DNA of 29,874 nt, from positions 1-29,874 of the forward strand of contig JAJECF010000053.1 in assembly GCA_022822125.1 (NCBI GenBank), read 5' to 3'. The DNA comes from Alphaproteobacteria bacterium (GTDB lineage Bacteria > Pseudomonadota > Alphaproteobacteria > Bin95). A model generated the notes under the pieces. That model made no database searches, was not told the DNA's origin, and worked only from the letters and a program-made list of their open reading frames with translations. The position numbers and the translations under genes were made by a program. Positions 15,552 through 23,084 of the stretch are shown one piece after another. Position 1 is the stretch's first letter, and each line of letters begins with the position of its first letter.

Positions 15552-15677
15552 CGCATGATGCGCTGCGCGTCTTTCTCGTCCTGCCGGTCCGGCAGCGCCG
15601 CGCAGGCCATGACATCGGTGAGGCATCCGGGCTAAGCTCGGACAGGCAAAGGCATGGACGGCAGGAGGAGCGGACCC

Positions 15678-17378
15678 ATGGGCTATGATCTCGTCATCAG
15701 GAACGGCACCGTCGTGGACGGCTCGGGGCTCGCGCGCTACCGCGCCGATGTGGGCGTAAAGGACGGGCGGATCGCGCGCATCGGGCGCATCTCCGCTCCG
15801 GCGGACGAGACCGTGGACGCCGAGGGCCATGTCGTGGCGCCCGGCTTCGTGGACGGCCACACCCACATGGACGCGCAGCTCTTCTGGGACGAGCTCGGCT
15901 CCTGCTCCTGCTATCATGGTGTCACCACGGCGGTGATGGGCAATTGCGGCTTCACGCTCGCCCCCTGCCGCGAGGCCGAGGCCGACCTCGTGTTCCGCAA
16001 TCTGGAGCGCGCGGAGGACATCGACCGCAACGCCATGCTGACCGGCATCGACTGGAGCTGGGAGACCTTCCCGGAATTCATGGCCGCCGTGGACGCCGCC
16101 CCCAAGGGCATCAACTATGCGGGCTATATCGGCCATGCGGCGCTGCGCACCTATGTGATGGGCGAGCGCGCCTTCGAGGAAGAGGCGGGCGAAGACGACC
16201 TGAAGGCGATGGAGGCGCATGTCCGCGAGGCGGTGCGCGCGGGCGCGCTCGGCTTCTCGACCTCCCGCAGCCCGAGCCACATCACCTCCGACGACCGCCC
16301 GGTGGCAAGCCGCGTGGCGGCCTTCTCCGAGGTGCAGCATCTCGTGCGCGCCATGGGTGATGAGGGCGCCGGCATCTTCCAGCTTGCCATGGAGCGTGGC
16401 GGCGACAACGAGATGATGGCCTTCTACCAGAGCCTCATCGACCTCTCGGCCGAGACAGGCCGGCCCGTCACCTTCGGCTCCCTCAGCCGCAAGGAGAGGC
16501 CCGGCCAGTGGCGCGCCTTCTACGACCTGATCTCCGAGGGCAACCGCAACGGCGCCAACGTGTTCACCCAGGTCCATGCGCGCGAGATCAACACCGTGCT
16601 GTCCTTCGAGACCAGCACGCCGTTCGACAAGCGCGAGGTCTGGCGCGACGTCCGCGCGCTGCCGCTCGAAGAGCAGAGGAGGGCGTTCGCCGATCCCGAA
16701 ACGCGCGCGCGCCTGATCGAGGTGGCGAGCCGGGAGCATGAGGGCAAGGCGGTGGTCGGCGCCGAGGCGCGCCCGCCGGAATGGGACATCTTCTTCTGGA
16801 TGGACCGCATCCGGCTGCCGCACCGCTCGCTGGCCGAGATCGCGGCCGAGCGCGGCGTCCACCCGGCGGAAGCGATGGTCGATATCGCGGTCGAGCACGA
16901 CCTCAAGGCGTTCTTCCGCCAGCCGATCGCCAACGAGAACCTGGACGATGCGCTGGAGCTGATGCGCCATCCCTATGCCTGCACCACCTTCTCGGACTCC
17001 GGCGCCCATGTCTCGCAGATTGTCGATTGCTCGCTCCAGACGCACCTGCTGAGCCACTGGGTGCGCGAGCGCGAGGCGTTCACGTTGGAAGAGGGCGTGC
17101 GCAAGATCACCTACGACACGGCCACCCGCTGGGGCTTCCACGACCGCGGCCTGCTGCGCGAGGGCCTGAAGGCCGACATCGTGGTGTTCGACCCCGACCG
17201 CGTTGCGCCGGCCATGCCGGAAGTGGTGCATGACCTGCCGGCTGGCGCCAAGCGGCTGAAGCAGTATGCCGTGGGCATGAAGGCCACGGTGGTCAACGGC
17301 GTGCCGACCCTGGTGGACAACGAGCCGACCGGGCGCCTCGGCGGACAATTGCTGCGCGGGCCGCTTGCCGCCCGATGA
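15678..17378 (+). CDS. N-acyl-D-amino-acid deacylase-like amidohydrolase
   Basis: A 566-residue amidohydrolase-superfamily enzyme of the D-aminoacylase/dihydroorotase-like group, which hydrolyses amide bonds at a metal centre. Seen: N-terminal beta-domain YDLVIRNGTVVDGSG and VDAEGHVVAPGFVDGHTHMD (His61-x-His63 metal ligands), HGVTTAVMGNCGFTLAP with the conserved Asn-Cys-Gly, ARAGALGFSTSRSPSH-like barrel strand, TFSDSGAHVSQIVD with the catalytic Asp, and the returning C-terminal beta segment KADIVVFDPDRVAP. A strong GGCAGGAGGAG site precedes the ATG. Its stop overlaps the epoxide hydrolase ATG as ATGA. True substrate unknown; the group includes D-aminoacylases and N-acyl-D-glutamate deacylases. 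Confidence 0.9.
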   Translation: MGYDLVIRNGTVVDGSGLARYRADVGVKDGRIARIGRISAPADETVDAEGHVVAPGFVDGHTHMDAQLFWDELGSCSCYHGVTTAVMGNCGFTLAPCREAEADLVFRNLERAEDIDRNAMLTGIDWSWETFPEFMAAVDAAPKGINYAGYIGHAALRTYVMGERAFEEEAGEDDLKAMEAHVREAVRAGALGFSTSRSPSHITSDDRPVASRVAAFSEVQHLVRAMGDEGAGIFQLAMERGGDNEMMAFYQSLIDLSAETGRPVTFGSLSRKERPGQWRAFYDLISEGNRNGANVFTQVHAREINTVLSFETSTPFDKREVWRDVRALPLEEQRRAFADPETRARLIEVASREHEGKAVVGAEARPPEWDIFFWMDRIRLPHRSLAEIAAERGVHPAEAMVDIAVEHDLKAFFRQPIANENLDDALELMRHPYACTTFSDSGAHVSQIVDCSLQTHLLSHWVREREAFTLEEGVRKITYDTATRWGFHDRGLLREGLKADIVVFDPDRVAPAMPEVVHDLPAGAKRLKQYAVGMKATVVNGVPTLVDNEPTGRLGGQLLRGPLAAR

Positions 17379-18484
17379 GGATCGAGCCGTTCCGGGCGGC
17401 AGTCGATGAGGCGGCGATCGATGACCTGAAGCGCCGCCTCGCCGCAACGCGCCAGCCCGTCTGGCCGGAAGGCGGCGGCCGGGAGTTCGGCATCGAGCGC
17501 GACGCGCTGGCCGACGCGCTCGCCTACTGGCAGGACGGTTTCGACTGGCGCGCGGTCGAGGCGCGGCTCAACGCCTGGCCGCAATTCCGCACCGAGATCG
17601 ACGGCATCCCGGTGCATTTCATCCATGCGCGCCATCCCGACCCGGACGCGCCGGCGCTGGTTCTGACGCATGGTTGGCCGGGCTCGGTGCTGGAGTTCCT
17701 GGACGCGCTGCCGGCGCTCTCGGCGCGGGCGCATGTCGTGGCGCCGCATCTGCCGGGCTACGGTTTCTCTTCGCCGGTAAGCCGCCCGGTTTATGCGCGC
17801 GAGGTGGCGGGGCTGTGGCGTCGGCTGATGGCGGCGCTCGGCTACGGGCGTTTCGTGGCCCAGGGCGGCGACTGGGGCTCGCTGGTGACCTGCTGGCTCG
17901 GCTATGACCATGCCGACGCGGTGCGCGCCATTCACCTCAACATGCTCATCATGCGCCCGGACCTCGCGCATCTCGAAGAGCCGCTCGACGAAGCGGAGAA
18001 GGCCTGGATCGGGGCCATGCGGCGGACCGTCGATCTCGAAGGCGGCTATCTGCGCATACAGGCGACCAAGCCGCAGAGCCTTGCGGTCGGCCTTTCGGAC
18101 TCGCCCGCCGGGCTCGCCGCCTGGATCCTGGAGAAATTCCACGCCTGGCCGGACGCCGCCTCGCGCCTCGACCGCGACCTCGTGCTCGGCAATATCGCCC
18201 TTTACTGGTTCACCAACACGCTTGCGAGCTCCGCCTGGATGTATGCGACGGTGCTGGACCGCAAGCACTACATGCTGCCGGCGGGCGAGCGGATTACCGT
18301 GCCGACGGGCATGGCGCATTTCCCGAACGACACCTACCCGATGGCGCCCCGGCGCTGGCTGGAGCGGATCGCGCCAGTCGCGCGCTGGACCGACATGCCG
18401 CGCGGCGGCCATTTCGCCGCCATGGAGGAGCCGGCGCTGTTCGCGGAGGAGGTGCTGGCCTTCCTGGACGGTCTGGACGGCTGA
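17375..18484 (+). CDS. Epoxide hydrolase (alpha/beta hydrolase, EH1-type)
   Basis: A 369-residue protein of the microsomal-type epoxide hydrolase family. The N-terminal lid region (IEPFRAAVDEAAIDDLKRRL, about residues 3-22, and DGFDWRAVEARLNAWPQF) is typical of this family. Catalytic parts: oxyanion HGWPGSVLEF (99-108), nucleophile Asp166 in GGDWGS, cap-domain ALYWFTNT.. segment with candidate Tyr residues, and His346 in GGHFAAMEEP. All essential residues appear present. Start ATG 17375 overlaps the amidohydrolase stop (ATGA). The stop lies just before a group II intron remnant on the other strand. Substrate unknown. Confidence 0.93.
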   Translation: MRIEPFRAAVDEAAIDDLKRRLAATRQPVWPEGGGREFGIERDALADALAYWQDGFDWRAVEARLNAWPQFRTEIDGIPVHFIHARHPDPDAPALVLTHGWPGSVLEFLDALPALSARAHVVAPHLPGYGFSSPVSRPVYAREVAGLWRRLMAALGYGRFVAQGGDWGSLVTCWLGYDHADAVRAIHLNMLIMRPDLAHLEEPLDEAEKAWIGAMRRTVDLEGGYLRIQATKPQSLAVGLSDSPAGLAAWILEKFHAWPDAASRLDRDLVLGNIALYWFTNTLASSAWMYATVLDRKHYMLPAGERITVPTGMAHFPNDTYPMAPRRWLERIAPVARWTDMPRGGHFAAMEEPALFAEEVLAFLDGLDG

Positions 18485-18487
18485 CGC

Positions 18488-19040
18488 TCCGTGCCTGCGA
18501 TGCGTCATGTCGCGGCAGGGACGCCGGTTACCCGGCCCTGTGTCCGGCGCGTGCGGTCGCGTCGCGGATTCCCCTTGGTCGGGGCCCTTCCCTCCACAGG
18601 CTCCGCAGAGGCGACCGCCCCCTTGTTCGGCCGCTTCTGCGGTATTATGGCCCCGTCCGACTTCTTCACTCCGTTCATCTCAGGCTTCGGATACCTTCCT
18701 TCCCCTCGCGGCCCCGTCACGACTGACAGGGCAAAGTGAAGACCTCCCAGGTCCCGGCGGGGGGCTTGCATACGTGCCCGGGCTCTCAGACGCCGCGGAG
18801 CTCACCCGCTCCTCGCCATGTGATGGCGCGGGTGATGTCGCCTTCGACGCATTCCACCGTCTCGGCGCTCCGGATGACAAGTTTTCGGCGCTCAATAACC
18901 CCGCCCGCATGCGCCGCTACCGACGCTTCGTCACCGGCCTCACGACCGATAACGCACGGCTCGCGGTGAAACGCGGTCGGCTACTCCTTCGTTCCGCAGG
19001 ACTTTCACCCGCTACCCCCACACCAGTTAGCCTGGCGCTC
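18488..19040 (-). mobile_element. 5' remnant of a group II intron
   Basis: Read on the minus strand from 19040, the sequence shows the layout of a bacterial group II intron 5' part: a GAGCGCC start (consensus is GUGYG-like), AGGCTAACTGG, the GTGAAAGTCC segment, GAGGCCGGTGACGAAGCGTC, GAGCTCCGCGGCGTCTGAG, CCGGGACCTGGGAGGTCTTC, and then the start of the intron-encoded protein. I recognise this run from memory of related introns; no alignment could be done. The element stops within the N-terminus of the protein, close to the epoxide hydrolase stop codon, so domains IV (most), V and VI are missing and it cannot splice. The 5' exon side abuts copy B of the 74-bp repeat. Confidence 0.75.
18505..18678 (-). 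pseudogene. Truncated group II intron-encoded reverse transcriptase, N-terminus only
   Basis: The frame begins MNGVKKSDGAIIPQKRPNKG and continues with PVEGRAPTKGN and RTQGRVTGVP, the characteristic opening of many intron-encoded reverse transcriptases just before the RT domain. It ends at a TGA after 57 residues, where an intact protein would continue for about 400 more with RT, maturase and often HNH domains. None of these catalytic domains remains. The frame is open upstream to 18771, but that part belongs to the ribozyme sequence. Confidence 0.7.
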
Positions 19041-19044
19041 GAAA

Positions 19045-19118
19045 TGTCATGTTGTGTCATGCGATGTCATGATCTGCATGCCCGGAGCGCATATGCCACG
19101 TCCCGTTCCGGCATGGAG
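19045..19118 (-). repeat. 74-bp repeat, copy B (inverted partner at 7987-8060)
   Basis: Minus-strand match to copy A, gap-free over 74 bases. It is part of a small frame, 19047-19163 on the minus strand, encoding 38 residues that start MTKTGPIPGASVRRHLHAGT and end MQIMTSHDTT. Shared peptide blocks with copy A are LHA.TG, ICA and MQIMT.HDT. The group II intron remnant begins only four bases after this block, so the repeat supplies the presumed 5' exon (intron-binding sites). Confidence 0.7.
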
Positions 19119-19578
19119 ATGCCGCCGGACGGAAGCTCCGGGTATCGGTCCTGTCTTCGTCATACGTTCCCCATACAAGTCCATTCTGTTTCCGCCGCCG
19201 GCTGCCTGCCGCAGCCCCTTTGCCGCGCCATTCGCGGGCGGATGAGCGCTTCGGCGCGAAAGGAGGAGGCGGCCCCGCGGATGCCGCTTCCTTATCCTAT
19301 CTTGTCACGGATTTCCCTGAACCAAGATCTTTTTCAGGAATTATATCATAATAACAGAGCAATGCCTCGCCGTCCCGGACTGCGGTTCGGGGCGGCGACG
19401 GGGGCGGCTTCGCCATCGGTTCCGGTCAACGACCGCTGGCATCAGCCGGCCGTAGCATTGCGGGCGCACTCGCGATCCACCGGGGATTCGAAGCAGCGGT
19501 TCATGCTATTGAACGTCTGCGGCAGGCGCTCCTGCCACAAGCTGACGGGACTTCAACCGGAATGCGAGGACCCCGCCG
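19119..19578. other. Intergenic stretch with AT-rich island and hairpin
   Basis: No convincing larger gene. An AT-rich island around 19300-19370 stands out; on the minus strand it contains a perfect TATAAT (19340-19345) without a good -35, which might serve the 38-residue frame at 19047-19163. On the plus strand GGCAGG-CGCT-CCTGCC (19521-19536) forms a 6-bp hairpin in the leader of the sulfurtransferase gene. Promoters for that gene probably lie here but I cannot place them. Confidence 0.4.
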
Positions 19579-20514
19579 ATGACTGAAGGACGTACCGATC
19601 TCCAGCAATGGCGAGAGCCCGGGGCGCTTATCGAGACGGCTGCGCTCGAGCAGAGCCTCGGCGCGCCGGGGCTGCGCATCGTGGACTGCACCACCTGGCT
19701 GAAGCCGGCGGAGCCCGGCGACGACGCGCCCTACCGGGTCGTGCCCGGCCGGGCCGAATATGACGAGGCGCATATTCCCGGCGCCGTCTTCCTGGACATC
19801 CAGGGCGACATTTCCGACCCGGAGACGCGGCTCAAATTCATGGCCCCGTCGGCCGGACGGTTCGCGGAGGCCATGGGCGCGCTCGGCATCGGCGACACGT
19901 CCCGCGTCGTGCTCTACTCGGCCGGCAGCATCATGTGGGCGACCCGCGTGTGGTGGATGCTGCGCGCTTTCGGGTTCGAGGGAGCTGCCGTGCTCGACGG
20001 GGGCTGGGAGAAATGGAAGGCGGAGGGCCGCCCCGTCTCCTCCGCGCCGGCGCAATACCCGCCGGCGCGCTTCACCGCGTCGCTCGCGCCCGGCCGCTTC
20101 GTGGACAGGGACCATGTGCTCTCCCGGCTCGAAGACGGCGGCGCCGCCATGGTGAATGCGCTGGCGCCCGCCTTCCATCTGGGCGAGGGGCCGAGCCGCT
20201 ACGGCAGGCCCGGGCGTATTCCCGGCAGCGTCAATGTGCCGGCCGCCAGCCTGCTCGATCCGTCGAACGGGGCCTTCGTGGCGCTGGACGAGGCGCGGCG
20301 GCTGCACGAGGAGGCCGGGATCGGCCGGGACCGCCATGTCATCGCTTATTGCGGCGGCGGCATCTCGGCGACCGTCGGCCTGTTCCTCCTCCACCAGCTC
20401 GGCCATGACGACCTCACCCTCTATGACGGCTCGATGGGAGACTGGGCCCCGGACCCCGCGCTCCCGATAGAAACGGGCCCGCAACCGCCTTCGCACCGCG
20501 GGAGCCGGCCATGA
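19579..20514 (+). CDS. Sulfurtransferase, two rhodanese domains (3-mercaptopyruvate type)
   Basis: A 311-residue tandem rhodanese protein. The N-terminal domain (about 15-155) is the structural, inactive one: GRAEYDEAHIPGAVFLDIQ and VLYSAGSIMWATRVWW with Ser where the active Cys would be. The C-terminal domain (about 165-300) has GRIPGSVNVPAASLLDP and the active loop YCGGGISATVGLFLL with Cys258. The Gly-rich loop resembles 3-mercaptopyruvate sulfurtransferases more than thiosulfate ones, whose loop carries basic residues. GAGGA precedes the ATG. Its stop overlaps the ATG of the TfdA-like dioxygenase, so the two are coupled, an unusual pairing that hints at sulfur released or transferred in the same pathway. 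Confidence 0.9.
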   Translation: MTEGRTDLQQWREPGALIETAALEQSLGAPGLRIVDCTTWLKPAEPGDDAPYRVVPGRAEYDEAHIPGAVFLDIQGDISDPETRLKFMAPSAGRFAEAMGALGIGDTSRVVLYSAGSIMWATRVWWMLRAFGFEGAAVLDGGWEKWKAEGRPVSSAPAQYPPARFTASLAPGRFVDRDHVLSRLEDGGAAMVNALAPAFHLGEGPSRYGRPGRIPGSVNVPAASLLDPSNGAFVALDEARRLHEEAGIGRDRHVIAYCGGGISATVGLFLLHQLGHDDLTLYDGSMGDWAPDPALPIETGPQPPSHRGSRP

Positions 20515-21398
20515 CGCTCCAATTCCGCAAGCTCCACCCCTGTTTCGCCGCCGAGGCGGGCCCGGTCGATCTCCGCCGCGCGCATGACGAGGAGACCCTC
20601 GAAGGCATCCGGGCGGCCATGGACGAACATGCCGTGCTCGTCTTCCGGGACCAGGCGTTCTCGGGCGAGGAGCAGCTCGGTTTCGCCGCCCGGCTCGACG
20701 GCGAACTCCACCGCAAGACCGGCTTCAGCGTGCTGCAGAAGAACCGCTTCGGCGACGAGGCGCTCTCCGATGTCTCGAATGTCGATGCGGCCGGCCGGGT
20801 CGCGGCAGCGGACAGCCGCCGGCGCCTTTACGCGCTCGGAAACCGCCTCTGGCACACCGACGCCTCCTTCCAGGACCCGCGCGGGCGCTACTCCATGCTC
20901 GCCGCCCTCGTGGTGCCGCCGGTGCCGGCCGACACCGAGTTCGCGGACATGCGCGCCGCCTACGACGCGCTGCCGGAGGAGACGAAGGCGAGGCTGGACG
21001 GCCTCCGCGTGCATCACTCCATCGCCCACTCGCGCATGACGCTCGGCTTCGAGTTCTCCGAGGAGGAGCGCGACCGGCTCAAGGGCGCGGTCCATCCGCT
21101 GGTGCTGACCAATCCGCGCACCGGGCGGCGCGCGCTCTATCTCGCCTCGCACGCCTCGCGGATAGTCGACCGGCCGGTGCCGGAAGGCCGGCTGATCCTG
21201 CGCGAGCTGACGGAGCATGCGACCCGGCCCGAATTCGTCTATCGCCATTCCTGGCGGGACGGCGATTTCGTCATCTGGGACAACCGCGCCACCATGCACC
21301 GCGCGCGACCGTTCGACGACACGGTCCATCGCCGGGAGATGCGCCGCGTCACCACGCTCGACACCGGCGATCCGGCGCGGGTCGCGCAACCTGCGTAA
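20511..21398 (+). CDS. TfdA-like Fe(II)/2-oxoglutarate dioxygenase (copy 3)
   Basis: A 295-residue dioxygenase that, of the three in the window, looks most like TfdA, the 2,4-dichlorophenoxyacetate dioxygenase. Shared blocks: LHPCFAAEAGPVDLRRA, AAMDEHAVLVFRDQ, LSDVSNV, NRLWHTDASFQ with His115 and Asp117, DTEFADMRAAYDALPEE, EHATRPEFVYRHSWRDGDFV, and WDNRATMHRARPFDD with distal His263. These positions nearly match the TfdA numbering I remember (113/115/262). The 2-oxoglutarate Arg lies in REMRRVTTLD. It is coupled to the sulfurtransferase by ATGA and followed after 63 bp by a CoA-transferase. It may cleave an ether or sulfonate; the substrate is not fixed. Confidence 0.92.
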   Translation: MTLQFRKLHPCFAAEAGPVDLRRAHDEETLEGIRAAMDEHAVLVFRDQAFSGEEQLGFAARLDGELHRKTGFSVLQKNRFGDEALSDVSNVDAAGRVAAADSRRRLYALGNRLWHTDASFQDPRGRYSMLAALVVPPVPADTEFADMRAAYDALPEETKARLDGLRVHHSIAHSRMTLGFEFSEEERDRLKGAVHPLVLTNPRTGRRALYLASHASRIVDRPVPEGRLILRELTEHATRPEFVYRHSWRDGDFVIWDNRATMHRARPFDDTVHRREMRRVTTLDTGDPARVAQPA

Positions 21399-21461
21399 CT
21401 GCCATCCGCCGGCGCGCCGGATACATCCGGGCGCCGACTTTCCGTTACCGGACTTTTCCGA

Positions 21462-22691
21462 ATGAAGCCCCTCGAAGACATTCGCGTGCTCTCGGTCACC
21501 GTTTTCCTCGCCGGCCCCTTTCTCAGCATGACGCTCGCCCGCTTCGGTGCAGAGGTCATCAAGGTGGAGAGGCCGGGCGCGGGTGACCCCATCCGCAGCG
21601 CCGGCCCCTTTCACGGGCCGAAGGGACTCGGCGTCGAACGGCAGACGGAGGACGACCTCTCGGTCCGGTTCCTGAAACGGTCCGAAGGCGTCAAGAGCGT
21701 CACGCTCAACCTGAAGGACCCGGAGGGGCGCCGGATGTTCCTGGAGATGGCAAGGCAATCCGATGTGGTGATCGAGAACCTCTCGCCCGGCTCCATGAAG
21801 CGGATGGGCCTCGGTTACGAAGAGGTCGCCGCCGTCAATCCGGGCATCGTCTATTGCTCCATCGCCGGCTACGGCCAGACCGGCCCCTACAAGGACCTGC
21901 CCGCGCACGACCACCAGATCCAGGCCATGTCCGGCATCATGGACATGAACGGGGCGGCCGACGGCCCTCCGACGCGGATCGGCGTCTTCGTCGGCGACCT
22001 GGTGACGCCGCTATACGCCGCCTATTCGATCCTGGGCGCGCTCCGGCTGAAGGAGAAGACCGGCGAAGGCCAGTATCTCGACGCCTCCATGATCGACACG
22101 CTCGCCACGCTCATGTTCATGGAGCCCATGGAATATGTGCTGAAGGAGGGGCAGCCGGTCCGCGCCGGCAATGACAGCCGGAACGACCCGACCGGCCTCT
22201 ACCGCCTCGCCGATGGCGATGTCATCGTCACGGTGGGTCTGTCGCTGCGGCTGGACGCCCTGCTCGGCGCGCTCGGCGCCTCCGGGCTGCTGGACGAGGC
22301 GCGGTTCGCCACCCCGGAGGCGCGGCAGGCGAATGTCGCCGCGCTCAGGGCGGAAATCCAGGCCCGCCTCGGCGCGTATAATTGCGAGGAGGGCATCGCG
22401 CTGCTCCAGGGGGCCGGCGTGCCGGCGGCGCGGGTCCGCAGGATTTCGGAAGCGATTGAGGACGGGCATTTCCGTGAGCGCGGCACGCTCAGGCCGATGT
22501 ACCGGCAGGGCTCTGAAGAGCCGGTGGAAGGCGGGATCGTCTCAGGATTCCCGGTCAGGTTCTCGGGCGGCGAACTGCCGAAGCTGGAAGGCGGCGCAAA
22601 GCTCGGCCACCACAACCGGGAGGTTTTCGAACGGCTTCTCGGCCTGGACGCGGACGCCGTGGCCGCACTGGCCGAGCGCGGGGTCGTATAG
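21462..22691 (+). CDS. CaiB/BaiF family (class III) CoA-transferase
   Basis: A 409-residue class III CoA-transferase, which moves CoA between carboxylic acids. Seen: LEDIRVLSVTVFLAGPFLSMTLARFGAEVIKVERPGAGDP, LNLKDPEGRRMF, VVIENLSPGSMKRMGLGYE, YCSIAGYGQTGPYKDLPAHD, and VGDLVTPLYAAYSILGAL with Asp179, the position of the catalytic aspartate in formyl-CoA transferase as I recall it. Length and motif order fit. It follows the TfdA-like gene on the same strand and may activate an acid product of that step; a CoA donor cannot be named. Confidence 0.93.
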   Translation: MKPLEDIRVLSVTVFLAGPFLSMTLARFGAEVIKVERPGAGDPIRSAGPFHGPKGLGVERQTEDDLSVRFLKRSEGVKSVTLNLKDPEGRRMFLEMARQSDVVIENLSPGSMKRMGLGYEEVAAVNPGIVYCSIAGYGQTGPYKDLPAHDHQIQAMSGIMDMNGAADGPPTRIGVFVGDLVTPLYAAYSILGALRLKEKTGEGQYLDASMIDTLATLMFMEPMEYVLKEGQPVRAGNDSRNDPTGLYRLADGDVIVTVGLSLRLDALLGALGASGLLDEARFATPEARQANVAALRAEIQARLGAYNCEEGIALLQGAGVPAARVRRISEAIEDGHFRERGTLRPMYRQGSEEPVEGGIVSGFPVRFSGGELPKLEGGAKLGHHNREVFERLLGLDADAVAALAERGVV

Positions 22692-22735
22692 GGCGCAAAG
22701 CGTAACCGTTTCGCTGCGGCGGCCGCAAAAGGGAA

Positions 22736-22765
22736 GCAGCCGGCGGGTGGGGGCCCGCCGGCTGC
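22736..22765 (-). terminator. Strong 12-bp hairpin, terminator-like on the minus strand
   Basis: GCAGCCGGCGGG at 22736-22747 pairs perfectly with CCCGCCGGCTGC at 22754-22765 around a six-base loop. On the minus strand the stem is followed by TTCCCTTTTGC, a T-rich tract; on the plus strand no T-run follows. A second, smaller stem (TGCGG..CCGCA) lies at about 22715-22727. It could end transcripts from the minus-strand frame at 22841-23065 and also the CoA-transferase mRNA. Confidence 0.5.
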
Positions 22766-22840
22766 GCTGCCGGTTGCGGTGGAGGAAACCGTAAACCGGC
22801 AGGGACTGTCGAGGAATAGGCCTTTGTTCGGGCCGGGGCG

Positions 22841-23065
22841 CTATTTGCGCCCCTCTTCGACACTCCTTTTGCGTCCCGCATCGCTGCCTTCCGTCATTCG
22901 CCGCATGCCACCCCCGTCCTTTCGGGGTCTGCGCCCGGCGCGGATGGTCTCCGAAGCGGACAGCCGCAGTCTTGCAAGGTGATCGATCATAAGGCCAATA
23001 CCGATTTCTTCGGCATCTGATAACATTTTCAAATAATCTGGCGTAGCCTGTCCGCAGGGCGGCAC
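22841..23065 (-). CDS. Possible small unknown protein
   Basis: A 74-residue frame with a GTG start. Its first half, TPDYLKMLSDAEEIGIGLMI followed by DHLARLRLSASE, looks like a genuine amphipathic helix pair and is encoded in a locally less GC-rich stretch. The second half is very basic and low in complexity. The terminator-like hairpin downstream on the same strand (22736-22765) supports transcription. No ribosome site or family is recognised. The rest of the 22692-23084 gap holds only hairpins and the promoter region of the P450 gene. Confidence 0.4.
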   Translation of the reverse strand: MPPCGQATPDYLKMLSDAEEIGIGLMIDHLARLRLSASETIRAGRRPRKDGGGMRRMTEGSDAGRKRSVEEGRK

Positions 23066-23084
23066 GGTGTAGAATGGCGCCGCG

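Noticed and set aside
14895..17447. A long minus-strand frame joining brnA to antisense of the amidohydrolase
   Set aside because: Only the last 105 codons (brnA) are real; the rest is the mirror of a well-supported plus-strand gene.
19475..19500. GATTCGAAG / CTTCGAATCCCC, resembling a tRNA T-loop
   Set aside because: The flanking bases do not pair into a T-stem and no acceptor or anticodon arm is present on either strand.
17904..19586. A 560-codon plus-strand frame
   Set aside because: It is out of frame with the epoxide hydrolase, crosses the intron remnant on the opposite strand and ends inside the sulfurtransferase start; Ser/Arg/Pro-rich with no motif.
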